From Acidobacteria bacterium UBA2999 (GTDB taxonomy: Bacteria; Acidobacteriota; Vicinamibacteria; Vicinamibacterales; UBA2999): a DNA stretch of 64,000 nt. The stretch lies in contig DDZV01000015.1 of assembly GCA_002346475.1 (NCBI GenBank), positions 25,118-89,117 on the forward strand, read 5' to 3'. Of the stretch, positions 8,719-17,959 are shown one piece after another (the first letter of the stretch is position 1; the number at the start of each line of letters is the position of its first letter). The notes beneath the pieces are model-generated. The model worked only from the letters and a program-made list of their open reading frames with translations. It was not told the DNA's origin and did no database searches. A program made the translations under genes and the position numbers.

Positions 8719-9744
8719 TTAATCGTTCAATCCCCATCGCAACAAAACAGCCCCAACCGTAAAGCCAGCACCAACAGATGCTAGCAATACCAGATCACCT
8801 CGTTTTAAGCGACCCGATTCCACAGCTTCGTTTAAAGCAAGTGGAATTGTTCCTGCTGTTGTATTGCCGTAATGCTGGATATTAATGATCACCTTTTCTG
8901 ATTGAAGACCAAGTTTTTCAGCAGCAGATTGAATGATCCGTATATTCGCTTGATGTGACACAAAAAGGTCAACATCATCTGGAAGGAAACCGTTGCGCTC
9001 TAGAAGTCTTCGGCATGCTTCCTCAGTATTACGTACAGCAAATTTAAAAACCGCCTTCCCATCTTGCTTAACATAGTGCAGGCGCTGCTTAACCGTCTCA
9101 GATGAAGCGGGCCTTAGACTCCCTCCAGCTGGCATGTTCAACGCCTCACCACCGCTACCATCAACATAGTTTTCAAAATCTAGAATGCCAATCTGCTCGT
9201 TGTCGCTTGCCTCAACAACACACGCACCAGCACCATCACCGAAGATTACGCAGGTCGCACGATCGGTATAATCGATAATGCTTGACATAACGTCGCCACC
9301 AACGACAAGGGCATGTTGACTGGCTCCAGTTGACACAAGGTTGGCAGCAACTGTTAAACCATAAGTAAAGCCTGAGCAGGCAGCTCCAAGATCAAAGCCC
9401 CATGCCTGCGTTGCACCAATCTTCGCTTGCAACCGACAAGCGGTACTTGGAAACATTGTGTCTGGCGTTGTAGTGCCAACCACAATAAAGTCAATATCCG
9501 CTGGTGAGAGTCCAGCTCTTTCAATCGCAAGCAGTGAAGCTTCTTTTGCCAGATCGGACGTACCAACACCTGGCTCAACGACGTGTCGTTCAAAAATACC
9601 AGTGCGTTTCTGGATCCACGCGCTTGAAGTGTCAACCATTTTTTCAAGATCCGCATTCGTCAAGAGTTTTGGCGGTACATATGTTGCCAGACTGGTAATA
9701 CATGCACGGGGAAGTGTCCGCGAGACATTTGAAGCAGTTACCAC
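8719..9744 (-). CDS. fabH: Beta-ketoacyl-ACP synthase III FabH
   Basis: Starts type II fatty-acid synthesis by condensing an acyl-CoA with malonyl-ACP. The catalytic triad is visible: Cys123 in AACSGF, His264 in FVSHQANIRI and Asn294 in HYGNTTAGT. Length 341 is normal. It starts with GTG at 9744, 7 bp before the end of ruvB, so the two overlap; an AGGAAAGGA element about 8 bp upstream supports this start. The N-terminus carries about 10 extra residues before the first conserved strand. Confidence 0.97.
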   Translation of the reverse strand: MVTASNVSRTLPRACITSLATYVPPKLLTNADLEKMVDTSSAWIQKRTGIFERHVVEPGVGTSDLAKEASLLAIERAGLSPADIDFIVVGTTTPDTMFPSTACRLQAKIGATQAWGFDLGAACSGFTYGLTVAANLVSTGASQHALVVGGDVMSSIIDYTDRATCVIFGDGAGACVVEASDNEQIGILDFENYVDGSGGEALNMPAGGSLRPASSETVKQRLHYVKQDGKAVFKFAVRNTEEACRRLLERNGFLPDDVDLFVSHQANIRIIQSAAEKLGLQSEKVIINIQHYGNTTAGTIPLALNEAVESGRLKRGDLVLLASVGAGFTVGAVLLRWGLND

Positions 9745-10757
9745 AGTTGCGAATCCTTTCCTGGAACAGCAAGACCAAAATATTGGTACGCTTTTGAGGT
9801 AGCTACGCGGCCACGTGGCGTACGATCGAGAAACCCAGCTTGAATCAGAAATGGCTCGTAAATGTCTGTGATTGCATCTTTCTCTTCGTTGATAGCAGCA
9901 GCAATTGTGTTGATTCCGACTGGGCCACCACCAAATTTATCAATAATGGTGCGAAGTAAACGTCGATCAATCTCATCAAACCCGTGCGAATCCACTTCAA
10001 GTAATGTTAGTCCTGCTTTTGCAACATCTGCAGTAATCCGACCATCGGCTCTTACCTGGGCATAGTCACGTACACGGCGGAGTAATCGGTTAGCTATGCG
10101 TGGTGTGCCACGGGAGCGACGCGCTATCTCGTGAGCTGCTGATGGATCAACGTCCACCTCAAGAATCCGTGCTGAACGCCGAACAATTTCCTCGACATCG
10201 CTATCTGTATAAAAATCAAGTCGATGCACAATTCCGAAACGTGCTCGCAACGGAGAAGTTAATAAGCCGGCTCGAGTCGTGGCACCAATTAAAGTAAATT
10301 TTTGCAACGGCACTTTGACAGATCGTGCACTTGGCCCCTGACCAATGATGATATCCAACTCATAGTCTTCCATAGCAGGGTATAGAATCTCTTCTATAGC
10401 TGGTGCTAATCGGTGTATTTCGTCAATAAAAAGCACGTCGTGGGATTGTAAGTTCGTGAGTATGGCCGCTAAATCCCCAGGTTTTTCGATTACTGGACCT
10501 GCCGTGCTACGAATAGCAACACCAAGTTCATTCGCAATCACATAAGCAAGCGTAGTTTTTCCAAGTCCAGGCGGTCCAGAAAGAAGCACGTGATCAAGAG
10601 CTTCGCTTCTCCCGCGTGCAGCAGTAATTGATACCTGTAGGTTCTCCCGTAAGCTGTCCTGCCCGATGTACTCATCAAGATTCCTCGGCCTCAATCCTGC
10701 TTCGTACTGGGCGTCGTCGTCGTCGAGACCAGCCTGAACTACGCGATCATCACTCAT
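9738..10757 (-). CDS. ruvB: Holliday junction branch migration DNA helicase RuvB
   Basis: AAA+ motor that drives branch migration of Holliday junctions together with RuvA. Walker A GPPGLGKT is at residues 61-68 and Walker B DEIH at 112-115; the RuvB-specific arginine-finger region GATTRAGLLTSPLRARFG and the C-terminal winged helix (FLIQAGFLDRTPRGRVAT) are present. Length 339 is typical. The ATG at 10757 is 24 bp after ruvA, and the gene overlaps fabH by 7 bp at its 3' end. Confidence 0.98.
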   Translation of the reverse strand: MSDDRVVQAGLDDDDAQYEAGLRPRNLDEYIGQDSLRENLQVSITAARGRSEALDHVLLSGPPGLGKTTLAYVIANELGVAIRSTAGPVIEKPGDLAAILTNLQSHDVLFIDEIHRLAPAIEEILYPAMEDYELDIIIGQGPSARSVKVPLQKFTLIGATTRAGLLTSPLRARFGIVHRLDFYTDSDVEEIVRRSARILEVDVDPSAAHEIARRSRGTPRIANRLLRRVRDYAQVRADGRITADVAKAGLTLLEVDSHGFDEIDRRLLRTIIDKFGGGPVGINTIAAAINEEKDAITDIYEPFLIQAGFLDRTPRGRVATSKAYQYFGLAVPGKDSQLW

Positions 10758-10781
10758 TGCAATCTGCCCACTAACACATTG

Positions 10782-11381
10782 CTAGCGTAACAGCTCCTGT
10801 AACGCACTCTTGAGCGCCTTTTCAAAACTGACATCACTGCCTTCGTTTATAACTACATCAACTGCCTTCTGCGCCAAAGGCCGATGATAGCCGAGGTTTA
10901 GCAACGCTGAGACAAGGTCCTCCCTTAGTTTGGTCTCTGTGGCTGATGGAGCTGCTAAATCTGAAGCATCGGTCAGTTTTAATAATCGATCCTTAAGTTC
11001 CAACACAATGCGTTCGGCTGTTTTCTTTCCAACACCTGGAATACGAGTTAGTTGTGCTACGTCACCACGCTGCACACAGCCAACTATAAACTCTGCGTTT
11101 TCCATACCTGACAGGACTGCAAGTGCTAATTTTGGACCGATGCCATTAACCCCAATAAGGTGTTCAAAGACTTTCTGCTCAAGTGTGGTTAAAAAACCGT
11201 ACAGCTGCAATGCTTCTTCTCGCACGTGTGTATAAACCCGAAGTTCGACTTCCGTGCCTGGTTCACCAACGTTGTAATAAGTAGAAAGTGGCACATGGAG
11301 TTCATAGCCAACTCCTTGAACATCGACAATAAGCCGATTGGGTTGCTTGTCGAGAACCTGACCACGCAAAAAGGCAATCAT
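10782..11381 (-). CDS. ruvA: Holliday junction branch migration complex subunit RuvA
   Basis: Binds four-way DNA junctions and recruits RuvB. The N-terminal OB-fold opens MIAFLRGQVLDK, the helix-hairpin-helix pair includes LIGVNGIGPKLALAVL and LTRIPGVGKKTAERIVLEL, and the small C-terminal domain ends ALQELLR. Length 199 is normal. Its ATG overlaps the ruvC stop by 4 bp (ATGA), which indicates coupled translation. Confidence 0.97.
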   Translation of the reverse strand: MIAFLRGQVLDKQPNRLIVDVQGVGYELHVPLSTYYNVGEPGTEVELRVYTHVREEALQLYGFLTTLEQKVFEHLIGVNGIGPKLALAVLSGMENAEFIVGCVQRGDVAQLTRIPGVGKKTAERIVLELKDRLLKLTDASDLAAPSATETKLREDLVSALLNLGYHRPLAQKAVDVVINEGSDVSFEKALKSALQELLR

Positions 11382-11941
11382 CTGTTCGAAGACGGTCGAT
11401 ACTGGCGCCAGGAACGAGGTTGACGAATTACCTTAACTCCATCACTGTCGAGAGCACCATGGTCTTGCTTAGAATCCCCCGTATGAAGATGGCAAATGGC
11501 AACAGCAAGAGCGTCTGCTGCATCATGTGGGGTTGGAACTTCATCAAGACCAAGCAGTAATTGCACCATCTGCTGGACCTGTGATTTCTCTGCCCTCCCA
11601 TAACCAACTACAGCGCGTTTTACTTCAGCTGGGGTGTACTCTGCCACTGGACAACCCGCTTCCACAGCAGCGAGCATGGCAACACCACGGGCATGAGCAA
11701 GTTTTAAGGCACTACGCACGTTTGTAGCGTAAAACAAACTCTCAATGGCTACGTAATCAGGGTGGCACTCATCAAGAAGTACTAAGAGCTTGGCGTGGAT
11801 GCGAGCAAGCCGCTGGGGAAAGGCATCATCTGCAAGAGCCGTAATGGCACCAGAAGTAATGAGATGGTTACGGCTCCCATCGGTCTCAACACAACCGTAA
11901 CCAGTGCACGCGGACCCCGGGTCAATGCCAAAAACTCTCAC
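11378..11941 (-). CDS. ruvC: Crossover junction endodeoxyribonuclease RuvC
   Basis: Resolves Holliday junctions by paired nicking. The RNase H-like catalytic acids are visible: Asp7 in GIDPGS, Glu67 in AIESLF, and Asp140 and Asp143 in PHDAADALAVA. Length 187 is typical, with a slightly extended basic C-terminus. The GTG start at 11941 overlaps the yebC stop (GTGA) and its stop overlaps the ruvA start (ATGA), so yebC-ruvC-ruvA form one tightly coupled unit. Confidence 0.97.
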   Translation of the reverse strand: MRVFGIDPGSACTGYGCVETDGSRNHLITSGAITALADDAFPQRLARIHAKLLVLLDECHPDYVAIESLFYATNVRSALKLAHARGVAMLAAVEAGCPVAEYTPAEVKRAVVGYGRAEKSQVQQMVQLLLGLDEVPTPHDAADALAVAICHLHTGDSKQDHGALDSDGVKVIRQPRSWRQYRPSSNR

Positions 11942-12687
11942 GCGAGGGAAGCCTCGATCTCTTGCTCCTCAACGTCGAAGTTTGCCCACACGTGTTGAAC
12001 ATCATCTTGGTCCTCAATAGCATTCATTAGCTTCAGCATCTGCTGCGCCTCCTTGCCCTCGAGCTTCACAAAGTTCTGTGGGATCATGGCAACATTAGCA
12101 CTAATTGGTTCTATCCCAAGCGCCTTAATCGCGGTGCGGATAGCTTCAAAATTATCCGAGGAACTCACAACTTCCCAAGCCTCTCCATCATCGTTGACAT
12201 CATCGGCACCAGCCTCAAGCGCGCTATTAAACAAGGTTTCCTCATCCACTGCGCTCTTTTCAATAATGATTTGGCCTTTACGGGTAAACAGCCAGGCAAC
12301 ACTATTCTCAGCTCCAAGGTTCCCATTGTGTTTTGACAGCAAATGGCGAATTTCACTAACTGTACGGTTACGATTATCCGTTACCGTCTCGATCATCAGT
12401 GCCACACCCCCAGGACCATAGCCTTCGTAAGTAACTTCGTAATAGGTAACGCCAGGCTCTTCACCAGTACCACGCCGAATTGCACGTTCAATATTCTCAC
12501 GTGGCATGTTATTAGCCTTCGCATCCCCTACAACAGTACGAAGACGTGGATTGGTAGCTGGATCTCCACCACCATGCCTAGCAGCAACGGTGAGCTCCTT
12601 AATAATGCGTGTGAATACCTTGCCGCGCTTAGCGTCCGCAGCGCCTTTCTTATGCTTGATGGTCGCCCACTTAGAATGGCCTGACAT
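11938..12687 (-). CDS. yebC: YebC/TACO1-family protein
   Basis: Member of the YebC/PmpR family. These proteins were annotated as transcription regulators; more recent work links the family to translation of difficult motifs. The hallmark MSGHSKWATIKHKK begins at the ATG at 12687, which is chosen over an in-frame codon at 12720 because it is the family start and has a GGAG about 8 bp upstream. The motifs NMPRENIERAIRRGTG and EGYGPGGVALMIE follow. Length 249 is standard. The stop overlaps the ruvC GTG; this neighbourhood is common in bacteria. Confidence 0.96.
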   Translation of the reverse strand: MSGHSKWATIKHKKGAADAKRGKVFTRIIKELTVAARHGGGDPATNPRLRTVVGDAKANNMPRENIERAIRRGTGEEPGVTYYEVTYEGYGPGGVALMIETVTDNRNRTVSEIRHLLSKHNGNLGAENSVAWLFTRKGQIIIEKSAVDEETLFNSALEAGADDVNDDGEAWEVVSSSDNFEAIRTAIKALGIEPISANVAMIPQNFVKLEGKEAQQMLKLMNAIEDQDDVQHVWANFDVEEQEIEASLA

Positions 12688-12741
12688 GCAAAAACTCCAG
12701 AAAATATTGAATTTTACCACGCCCTGATTTAGTGCTAACTC

Positions 12742-13512
12742 TCACCGTTTACGTGCCAGAATAATCCAAACATCCGCACGGGAATCCCAGGGACCTCCTC
12801 GATAATCACCAAGCAATGCCGTAATTTCAAAGCCTTTGTTCTCAAGGCGCTTAGTCATTTGAGGCACTGTGAGTGTGCGGAAAGCCAGTGAGAAACGGTT
12901 TGTACGGCGTTCTTGACCACGTCGTTCTGTAAAAGCTTGGTCAAAAATCGTAAGGCGTCGGCGACGATCTTGTCGAACCGTCTCTACGAGCGTGACGTGT
13001 GTACCGCCTGGCTTGGCTCGCCAACCCTTTAGGCTAATACGTTTTTTATATTCCTTCCATGAAGGTAAATCAGCAACAAGTTCAAGTCCGAAGGTGCCAC
13101 CTGGCATAAGCGCAGCATGCACTGCAGTCAGTGTGTCCTGCAGGTCTCGCTCACTTAAAAGTGATTGAAGCATCCCGTATGGAGCCATAACAAGCGAAAA
13201 TGGCCCGCCTGCTACAAATGGCAGCGTGCGAATATCTCCACGGACAAGCTTTGGATTTTTCAATTGAGCCCGTCGCAGTCGTCGATGCGCACGTGCCAGC
13301 ATTGGTTCAGATCTGTCTAGTCCAACTAACTGAATCCCGGCTCGACTCAGCGGTACTAAGATGCGTCCGGTACCACATCCTAGTTCGAGTACTATTCCTC
13401 CCGTTTGAAGAGCAAGTGAACGCCAAAATGGAACATCTCGACGTCCCAGAGTGCGCGCATTCTCCCAGTCATAGAATGGCGCATATTCATCCCAACCTTC
13501 CCAGCCCTCCAT
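12742..13512 (-). CDS. Class I SAM-dependent methyltransferase
   Basis: Probable cytosolic methyltransferase with unknown substrate. SAM-binding motif I is VLELGCGTGRILVPL at about residues 41-55, followed by the acidic loop GLDRSEPML and a motif II/III region with VRGDIRTLPF. The C-terminal half contains basic stretches (TKRLENKGFEITALLGDYRGG) typical of small-molecule methyltransferases. Length 256. It starts at the ATG at 13512 and ends 54 bp before yebC, so it may lead the yebC-ruv transcript. The substrate cannot be told from sequence. Confidence 0.85.
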   Translation of the reverse strand: MEGWEGWDEYAPFYDWENARTLGRRDVPFWRSLALQTGGIVLELGCGTGRILVPLSRAGIQLVGLDRSEPMLARAHRRLRRAQLKNPKLVRGDIRTLPFVAGGPFSLVMAPYGMLQSLLSERDLQDTLTAVHAALMPGGTFGLELVADLPSWKEYKKRISLKGWRAKPGGTHVTLVETVRQDRRRRLTIFDQAFTERRGQERRTNRFSLAFRTLTVPQMTKRLENKGFEITALLGDYRGGPWDSRADVWIILARKR

Positions 13513-13612
13513 TAATTCACTGCCATCTTTGATCGATCTTAATTCAACTGCTATCCCACGTTCTTAGTTTTGCAATCAAGCCTTAGACGAACAAGGCATT
13601 GATCAACAATTC

Positions 13613-14338
13613 TCAATCTAAAACAGCTAACTCACCAGGAACGATAGGTCGTGTGCGAGGCAACATGCCCCAACGCGAGAGTTGCCCAACAAGAACCAAG
13701 ATGCCTAAAAAAACAATTAGTTTTACTGCATCAGTAATCTGCGTTTGTGGAAGAAGTTTCCAAAGTAGCCCCAGCGTGGATTGTGCAATCGTTACTGCCC
13801 ATACTGAACCGTAGAAGTATCTGCGCTCGTGTCCTTCGTTTTTAGTTGATCTCTTAACTCGTGGGAGCAGGCCAACAGCCCCAATACACCAAACAGTTCC
13901 AGCAATAGGAAAGTAGCCTATCTCGTACATCTGCTGGAGTCGCCACTCGCCTGTTATTGCCGCCCATGACAATCCAGCTATGTTAAGAAGTGCAAAGGCG
14001 ATAATTTCTCCCCAGGCAGTTGTATAGCAAATTCGTCGATAAATTGGATTAGGGCGATCTTCGGTAAACCGAATGATGTACGGGGCTGGCTCAACTCCCG
14101 GCAAAAAACCCCAGAGACCAGCACTACCAGTCCCCACAACCACAATAATTAGCCATAGCAATATCTGTGTGTTCAGCCCACTCTCAAATAATGTGAAAGT
14201 GAGAGGACCCGGTGCAATAAAAAATACAAAGATCCAGATAGGCCAATGGAGAAAGCGATAGTACAGCTTGTTTCGGTATCGAATTGCCCGATCTTTATCA
14301 AACTCAACGTAGTAGGAACTGGTATCAACCTCTGACAT
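13613..14338 (-). CDS. Uncharacterised six-helix membrane protein
   Basis: I do not recognise this family. About six hydrophobic helices are visible: WPIWIFVFFIAPGPLTFTLF, ILLWLIIVVVGTGSAGLWGF, TTAWGEIIAFALLNIAGL, IGYFPIAGTVWCIGAVGLL, YGSVWAVTIAQSTLGLLW and LIVFLGILVLVGQL. The first 30 residues are charged and probably cytosolic. No catalytic motif stands out. It is divergent from the methyltransferase lipoprotein gene at 14549, across a 210-bp gap that probably holds both promoters. Coding is supported by the clean 241-codon frame and the membrane pattern. Confidence 0.7.
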   Translation of the reverse strand: MSEVDTSSYYVEFDKDRAIRYRNKLYYRFLHWPIWIFVFFIAPGPLTFTLFESGLNTQILLWLIIVVVGTGSAGLWGFLPGVEPAPYIIRFTEDRPNPIYRRICYTTAWGEIIAFALLNIAGLSWAAITGEWRLQQMYEIGYFPIAGTVWCIGAVGLLPRVKRSTKNEGHERRYFYGSVWAVTIAQSTLGLLWKLLPQTQITDAVKLIVFLGILVLVGQLSRWGMLPRTRPIVPGELAVLD

Positions 14339-14548
14339 TAGTCACCTAATTTAGAAAGCTTAAGTAAAAATATATACTCCAGCACAATCAAAATTTTCTA
14401 GCTCTCTATAAATTCGCTAAACCACCAGCGTGTAGCCCCTGGGCTATTCAAGCGCTTTTCATTCTAGTATCCCGATTCTGCGCCTGCACCCGCTATAATC
14501 ATCATTCTCGTAAGATCTGCTTTCTACTTTTGTTGCGGAGATCATCGC

Positions 14549-15355
14549 ATGCAGTTAAGAAAACGGCTCGTCTTCGGGTTGTCACTAATGCTTCTATCCT
14601 GTGGAAATCTTTATGCCACCCAAGACCAGGAGACGACTTATGAACCTCGCGTTGGACAGCCTGGTAAAGATGTTGTTTGGGTTCCTACGCCACAGGTGCT
14701 CGTTGAGCAGATGCTCGACTTAGCTCAAGTGATTCAACAGGATTACGTTATTGATCTTGGTTCTGGAGATGGCAGAACAGTAATCACCGCTGCTAAACGA
14801 GGTGCTCGTGCACATGGGATTGAATACGAAGCAGAGATGGTCAAACTCGCCATTCAGAATGCGTTGGACGCAGGTGTTGAAGACAAGGCAACCTTTGAAC
14901 AAGCGGACCTTTTTGAAAAAGATCTTTCGCAGGCTGATGTGATCACAATGTTTTTATTGCCTTCAATCAACATGAGGTTAAGACCTCGACTGCTGGAGCT
15001 CAGACCTGGCACCCGTATTGTGTCGAACACTTTTACAATGGAAGACTGGGGAGCGGATGAAACAATCACCGTGACAGCAGGTTGCACAAGCTGGTGCACA
15101 GCGCTTTTGTGGCTGGTGCCTGCAAACGTGGAGGGTACTTGGGAAACATCAGGAAAGACTTTGACTCTCACGCAAGAGTTCCAGATTGTTAATGGCAAGC
15201 TTGGTGATGTAGAAATTTTCGAAGGCAAGTTACGAGGTGATCGAATTAGTTTCAAGGTTGGCAATGTGAACTACAGTGGTCTTGTGAATGGAGATGCTAT
15301 GAAGGGTACTATTGACACGACTCCACCCACTACCTGGAACGCCCTACGAAAATAG
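14549..15355 (+). CDS. Exported SAM-methyltransferase-fold protein (possible lipoprotein)
   Basis: The N-terminus MQLRKRLVFG is followed by a hydrophobic stretch ending LLSC, a lipobox-like signal with Cys18, so export and perhaps lipidation are likely. Then comes VPTPQVLVEQML and a methyltransferase core: motif I VIDLGSGDGRT (residues 67-77), the acidic GIEYE and the segment LLPSINMRLRPRLLELRPGTRIVS. The C-terminal about 70 residues form a separate small beta-rich domain. Related proteins are often annotated DOT1-like or generic methyltransferase. A Gram-negative exported methyltransferase is odd, since SAM is cytosolic. A perfect TATAAT lies at 14494-14499, about 50 bp upstream, without a good -35. 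It heads a three-gene run of exported proteins. Confidence 0.82.
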   Translation: MQLRKRLVFGLSLMLLSCGNLYATQDQETTYEPRVGQPGKDVVWVPTPQVLVEQMLDLAQVIQQDYVIDLGSGDGRTVITAAKRGARAHGIEYEAEMVKLAIQNALDAGVEDKATFEQADLFEKDLSQADVITMFLLPSINMRLRPRLLELRPGTRIVSNTFTMEDWGADETITVTAGCTSWCTALLWLVPANVEGTWETSGKTLTLTQEFQIVNGKLGDVEIFEGKLRGDRISFKVGNVNYSGLVNGDAMKGTIDTTPPTTWNALRK

Positions 15356-15374
15356 TCTAGGAATCAAGGTAGCG

Positions 15375-16781
15375 ATGGCTAGATTAATTGACGCTATCCG
15401 TGTGAAGCGAAAAAAGGCTTCCCTGCTAAGCGGTCCTTTTCAGTATCGCCTAGTTTTCGTAGCTATTAGTATTCTTGTCACTGCTAACACAGTCGATTCA
15501 TCACAATCTGAAACTACACAGAAGCAACCCATAACGTTCGCCAGGGACATTGTGCCTATTCTTCAGCGAAGTTGCCAACGCTGTCATCGTCCAGATTCTA
15601 TTGCCCCGATGTCTCTTTTAACCTACGAAGAGGTGCGTCCATGGGCCAGAGCTATTAAACGCGAGACTAGTAGTCGCCAAATGCCACCATGGTACGTTGA
15701 AAAAGAGGTTGGCATTAAGGCATATCGCGATGATCCTTCTTTGAATAAGGAGGAAATCGCAACACTTGCTGCATGGGCCGATAACGGTGCCCCGCGTGGT
15801 AACCCTGAAGACCAGCCTTCACCAGTTTCGTTTCCAGATACTGGAGTGTGGAGCATCGGTACTCCAGATCTCATTGTTTCGTCTCCGCCAATTACGATCG
15901 AAGCAACTGCACCTGACTGGTGGGGGGCTATCGGCAATGTCGCCACGGGACTGACTGAAGATCGATATGTTGCAGCTATTGAAATACTCGAAAAAAACGA
16001 TAGCTCTGCTGGTCCGATATTTCACCATGCTGGATTTGTTTCGTTAACTGCTAATGGAGAGTACGAACTCGGATCAATTCATGAAGTCGGCCGCAATGCG
16101 GAAATCTATGACCCTGCCGGCGGTAAGTTAATGCGAGTCGGTGGGACTCTTTCTTTTAATAACGCCCATGTCCACGCCAACGGTAGTCATACTACCGCTT
16201 ACTTAGATGTGGGGTTTAAATTTCATCCCCGCGGTTACCGTCCGCAATTGGAAGTCCGGCCTCTGACAATTGGAAGTCCCGAGCTTGATATTAAGGGAAA
16301 CGAATCAGATCAAATGTTTGAAGCCTTCACTACACTCTTGCAGCCAATCAAACTGGTGAGCTTTGAACCGCATATGCACGCCGCCGGTTCAAGGATGTGC
16401 CTTGAAGCAATCTGGGGGACGGTTCGTCAGACACTTAGCTGTGTTGGGTTTAATCCAGTTTGGGTCCGCAATTATTCATTTGAAACAAATTCTGCCCCCC
16501 TGCTACCGAGAGGCACCATTCTTCGCCTTGTTGGGTGGATGGATACCACGCCCAATCCAGATAATCCGTACCTTACCGACTATCGCAATTGGACAGGATG
16601 GGGAAGTCGACCGGTTGACAATATGTTTATGAATTACCTAACGGTTGTTTTTCTATCAGAAAGACAATTGCAAGCTGCCGTTACCGACCGTCAAAAAAAA
16701 GCAACCCAGGGTCAGGGTGAACTAATGGGATGTCTCCCCTGCACTATCCCCCAGGCATTCGAGTTAACCCAGCCACAATGA
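15375..16781 (+). CDS. Monohaem c-type / copper type II monooxygenase-like exported protein
   Basis: The N-terminus has basic residues and then a membrane segment (LVFVAISILVTANTV), so it is exported or membrane-anchored. A cytochrome-like domain follows with one haem motif CQRCH (Cys67, Cys70, His71 from the ATG at 15375). The remainder resembles the peptidylglycine/dopamine monooxygenase fold: an HH pair at 217-218 (IFHHAGFVSL) and HMH at 333-335 (EPHMHAAGSRM) could be the two copper sites, with another histidine cluster (AHVHANGSH) between them. The ATG at 15375 with AAGG upstream is chosen over one at 15312, which would overlap the previous gene. Such fusions are frequent in Acidobacteriota and Planctomycetes; substrate unknown. 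Its stop overlaps the next gene by 4 bp. Confidence 0.82.
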   Translation: MARLIDAIRVKRKKASLLSGPFQYRLVFVAISILVTANTVDSSQSETTQKQPITFARDIVPILQRSCQRCHRPDSIAPMSLLTYEEVRPWARAIKRETSSRQMPPWYVEKEVGIKAYRDDPSLNKEEIATLAAWADNGAPRGNPEDQPSPVSFPDTGVWSIGTPDLIVSSPPITIEATAPDWWGAIGNVATGLTEDRYVAAIEILEKNDSSAGPIFHHAGFVSLTANGEYELGSIHEVGRNAEIYDPAGGKLMRVGGTLSFNNAHVHANGSHTTAYLDVGFKFHPRGYRPQLEVRPLTIGSPELDIKGNESDQMFEAFTTLLQPIKLVSFEPHMHAAGSRMCLEAIWGTVRQTLSCVGFNPVWVRNYSFETNSAPLLPRGTILRLVGWMDTTPNPDNPYLTDYRNWTGWGSRPVDNMFMNYLTVVFLSERQLQAAVTDRQKKATQGQGELMGCLPCTIPQAFELTQPQ

Positions 16782-17734
16782 ACATGGTGTCTCTGAATAT
16801 CCATCTCGCACACCCAAACACAAAAACCCGAATCTCATTAGCGAAGCTTGTACTCCTCATCATTGCTGTTGCTGGTGTGCACTTGTCACAAGTTGGAGCT
16901 CAGAGTCCCTCACCGATGCGTTCCAGTGGGGACAATATTGCCCCAGCGTATGAGGGGTGGGAAAAGAACCCCAATGGATCTTTTAATTTGGTGTTTGGGT
17001 ACATGAACCGCAACTGGGATGAAATGATTACGCTCCCAGTCGGTCCAAATAATAATATTGAACCTGGAGGCCCAGACCAGGGTCAGCCGACACACTTTCT
17101 TCCTCGGCGAAACTTTTTTGTGTTTCGTATTCACGTCCCGAGTAACTTTGGAAATCAAGAACTTGTCTGGACACTAACCAGCCACAATAAAACAGAACGA
17201 GCGTACGCCACACTGAGGCCTGGATATTTATTAAACAACGATGTTATGACTGCTACTCTTGGTGCCGTTGGCCCAGGTGTTACAACGGCTGAAGTTTCAG
17301 CAACTAACCGCAGACCACATCTCGAACTTCAAGGCGACAGTGCTCGTACTGCCTTAGTAGGGCAACCAGTTACTTTCATTGCCAATGCCTGGGATGACGG
17401 GTTACCGAAACCAGTTGTGGCACCACCTTGGTACGGTTCACCTTTTGACAGTGCACTGGGTACACTCCGCAGCAGTGCTGGTCTGAGAGTTGCGTGGTTT
17501 GTGTACCGAGGAAAGGGAACCTCTGTCACCTTCGATCCTCCTCAATTTAAGGTTTTCGTGGATGTGCGAGGCGGTTCTCCCTGGTCACCAGGCTGGTCAG
17601 CACCACCTATCCCAACCGACAATCTCTGGATTACACGTGCTGTTTTTAATGAACCCGGTATGTATGTCGTGCGGTGCCTCGCCCACGACGGAGGCCTTTC
17701 CATTTACCAAGACGTCACCGTTAATGTTCAGTAG
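16778..17734 (+). CDS. Exported protein of unknown function
   Basis: I do not recognise a domain. The start at 16778 overlaps the stop of the haem-copper gene (ATGA). A signal peptide is clear: basic start, hydrophobic LAKLVLLIIAVAGVHL, likely cleavage after VGAQ. The mature part reads as beta-rich, with Trp/Pro-rich segments (GYMNRNWDEM, APPWYGSPFDSALG) and an end that resembles an Ig-like module (FNEPGMYVVRCLAHDGGLSIYQDVTVNV). Length 318. Tight coupling to the haem-copper protein suggests a shared extracytoplasmic task, possibly as a subunit or substrate-binding partner; that is inference. Confidence 0.72.
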   Translation: MNMVSLNIHLAHPNTKTRISLAKLVLLIIAVAGVHLSQVGAQSPSPMRSSGDNIAPAYEGWEKNPNGSFNLVFGYMNRNWDEMITLPVGPNNNIEPGGPDQGQPTHFLPRRNFFVFRIHVPSNFGNQELVWTLTSHNKTERAYATLRPGYLLNNDVMTATLGAVGPGVTTAEVSATNRRPHLELQGDSARTALVGQPVTFIANAWDDGLPKPVVAPPWYGSPFDSALGTLRSSAGLRVAWFVYRGKGTSVTFDPPQFKVFVDVRGGSPWSPGWSAPPIPTDNLWITRAVFNEPGMYVVRCLAHDGGLSIYQDVTVNVQ

Positions 17735-17959
17735 GCGATCCGCCGAAAAAAGTAACAAGAGCAATTTATCGTAAAAACCGGTTTCTTGGAGTACAAGGAA
17801 TTTAAGACTTTCTTCTTAAATACAAGAAATAAATAGATTAGGTCATATAACAAAATGTTGTATGTTCCAAAGTCTTTTTAATCCATTTTATTGGATATTT
17901 TATCTTCCTATTTAACACGTAGGTCTATATTTCAGAACAATTTCTGAGACGAATTCTCT
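17735..17959. other. AT-rich intergenic stretch upstream of receptor gene
   Basis: The gap between 17735 and the receptor start at 18086 holds no gene. This first part is very AT-rich and contains short inverted repeats: ATTTAAGA at 17800-17807 with TCTTAAAT at 17814-17821, and ATCCA/TGGAT around 17881-17896. No run of T after a GC-rich stem is seen, so no convincing terminator for the preceding operon. It could act as an upstream promoter (UP-like) or regulator-binding region for the receptor gene; nothing more can be supported. Confidence 0.4.

Noticed and set aside
14494..14499. TATAAT as a full promoter for the exported methyltransferase gene
   Set aside because: The -10 box is perfect but no -35 match is found at 16-18 bp, so it is only mentioned under the gene.
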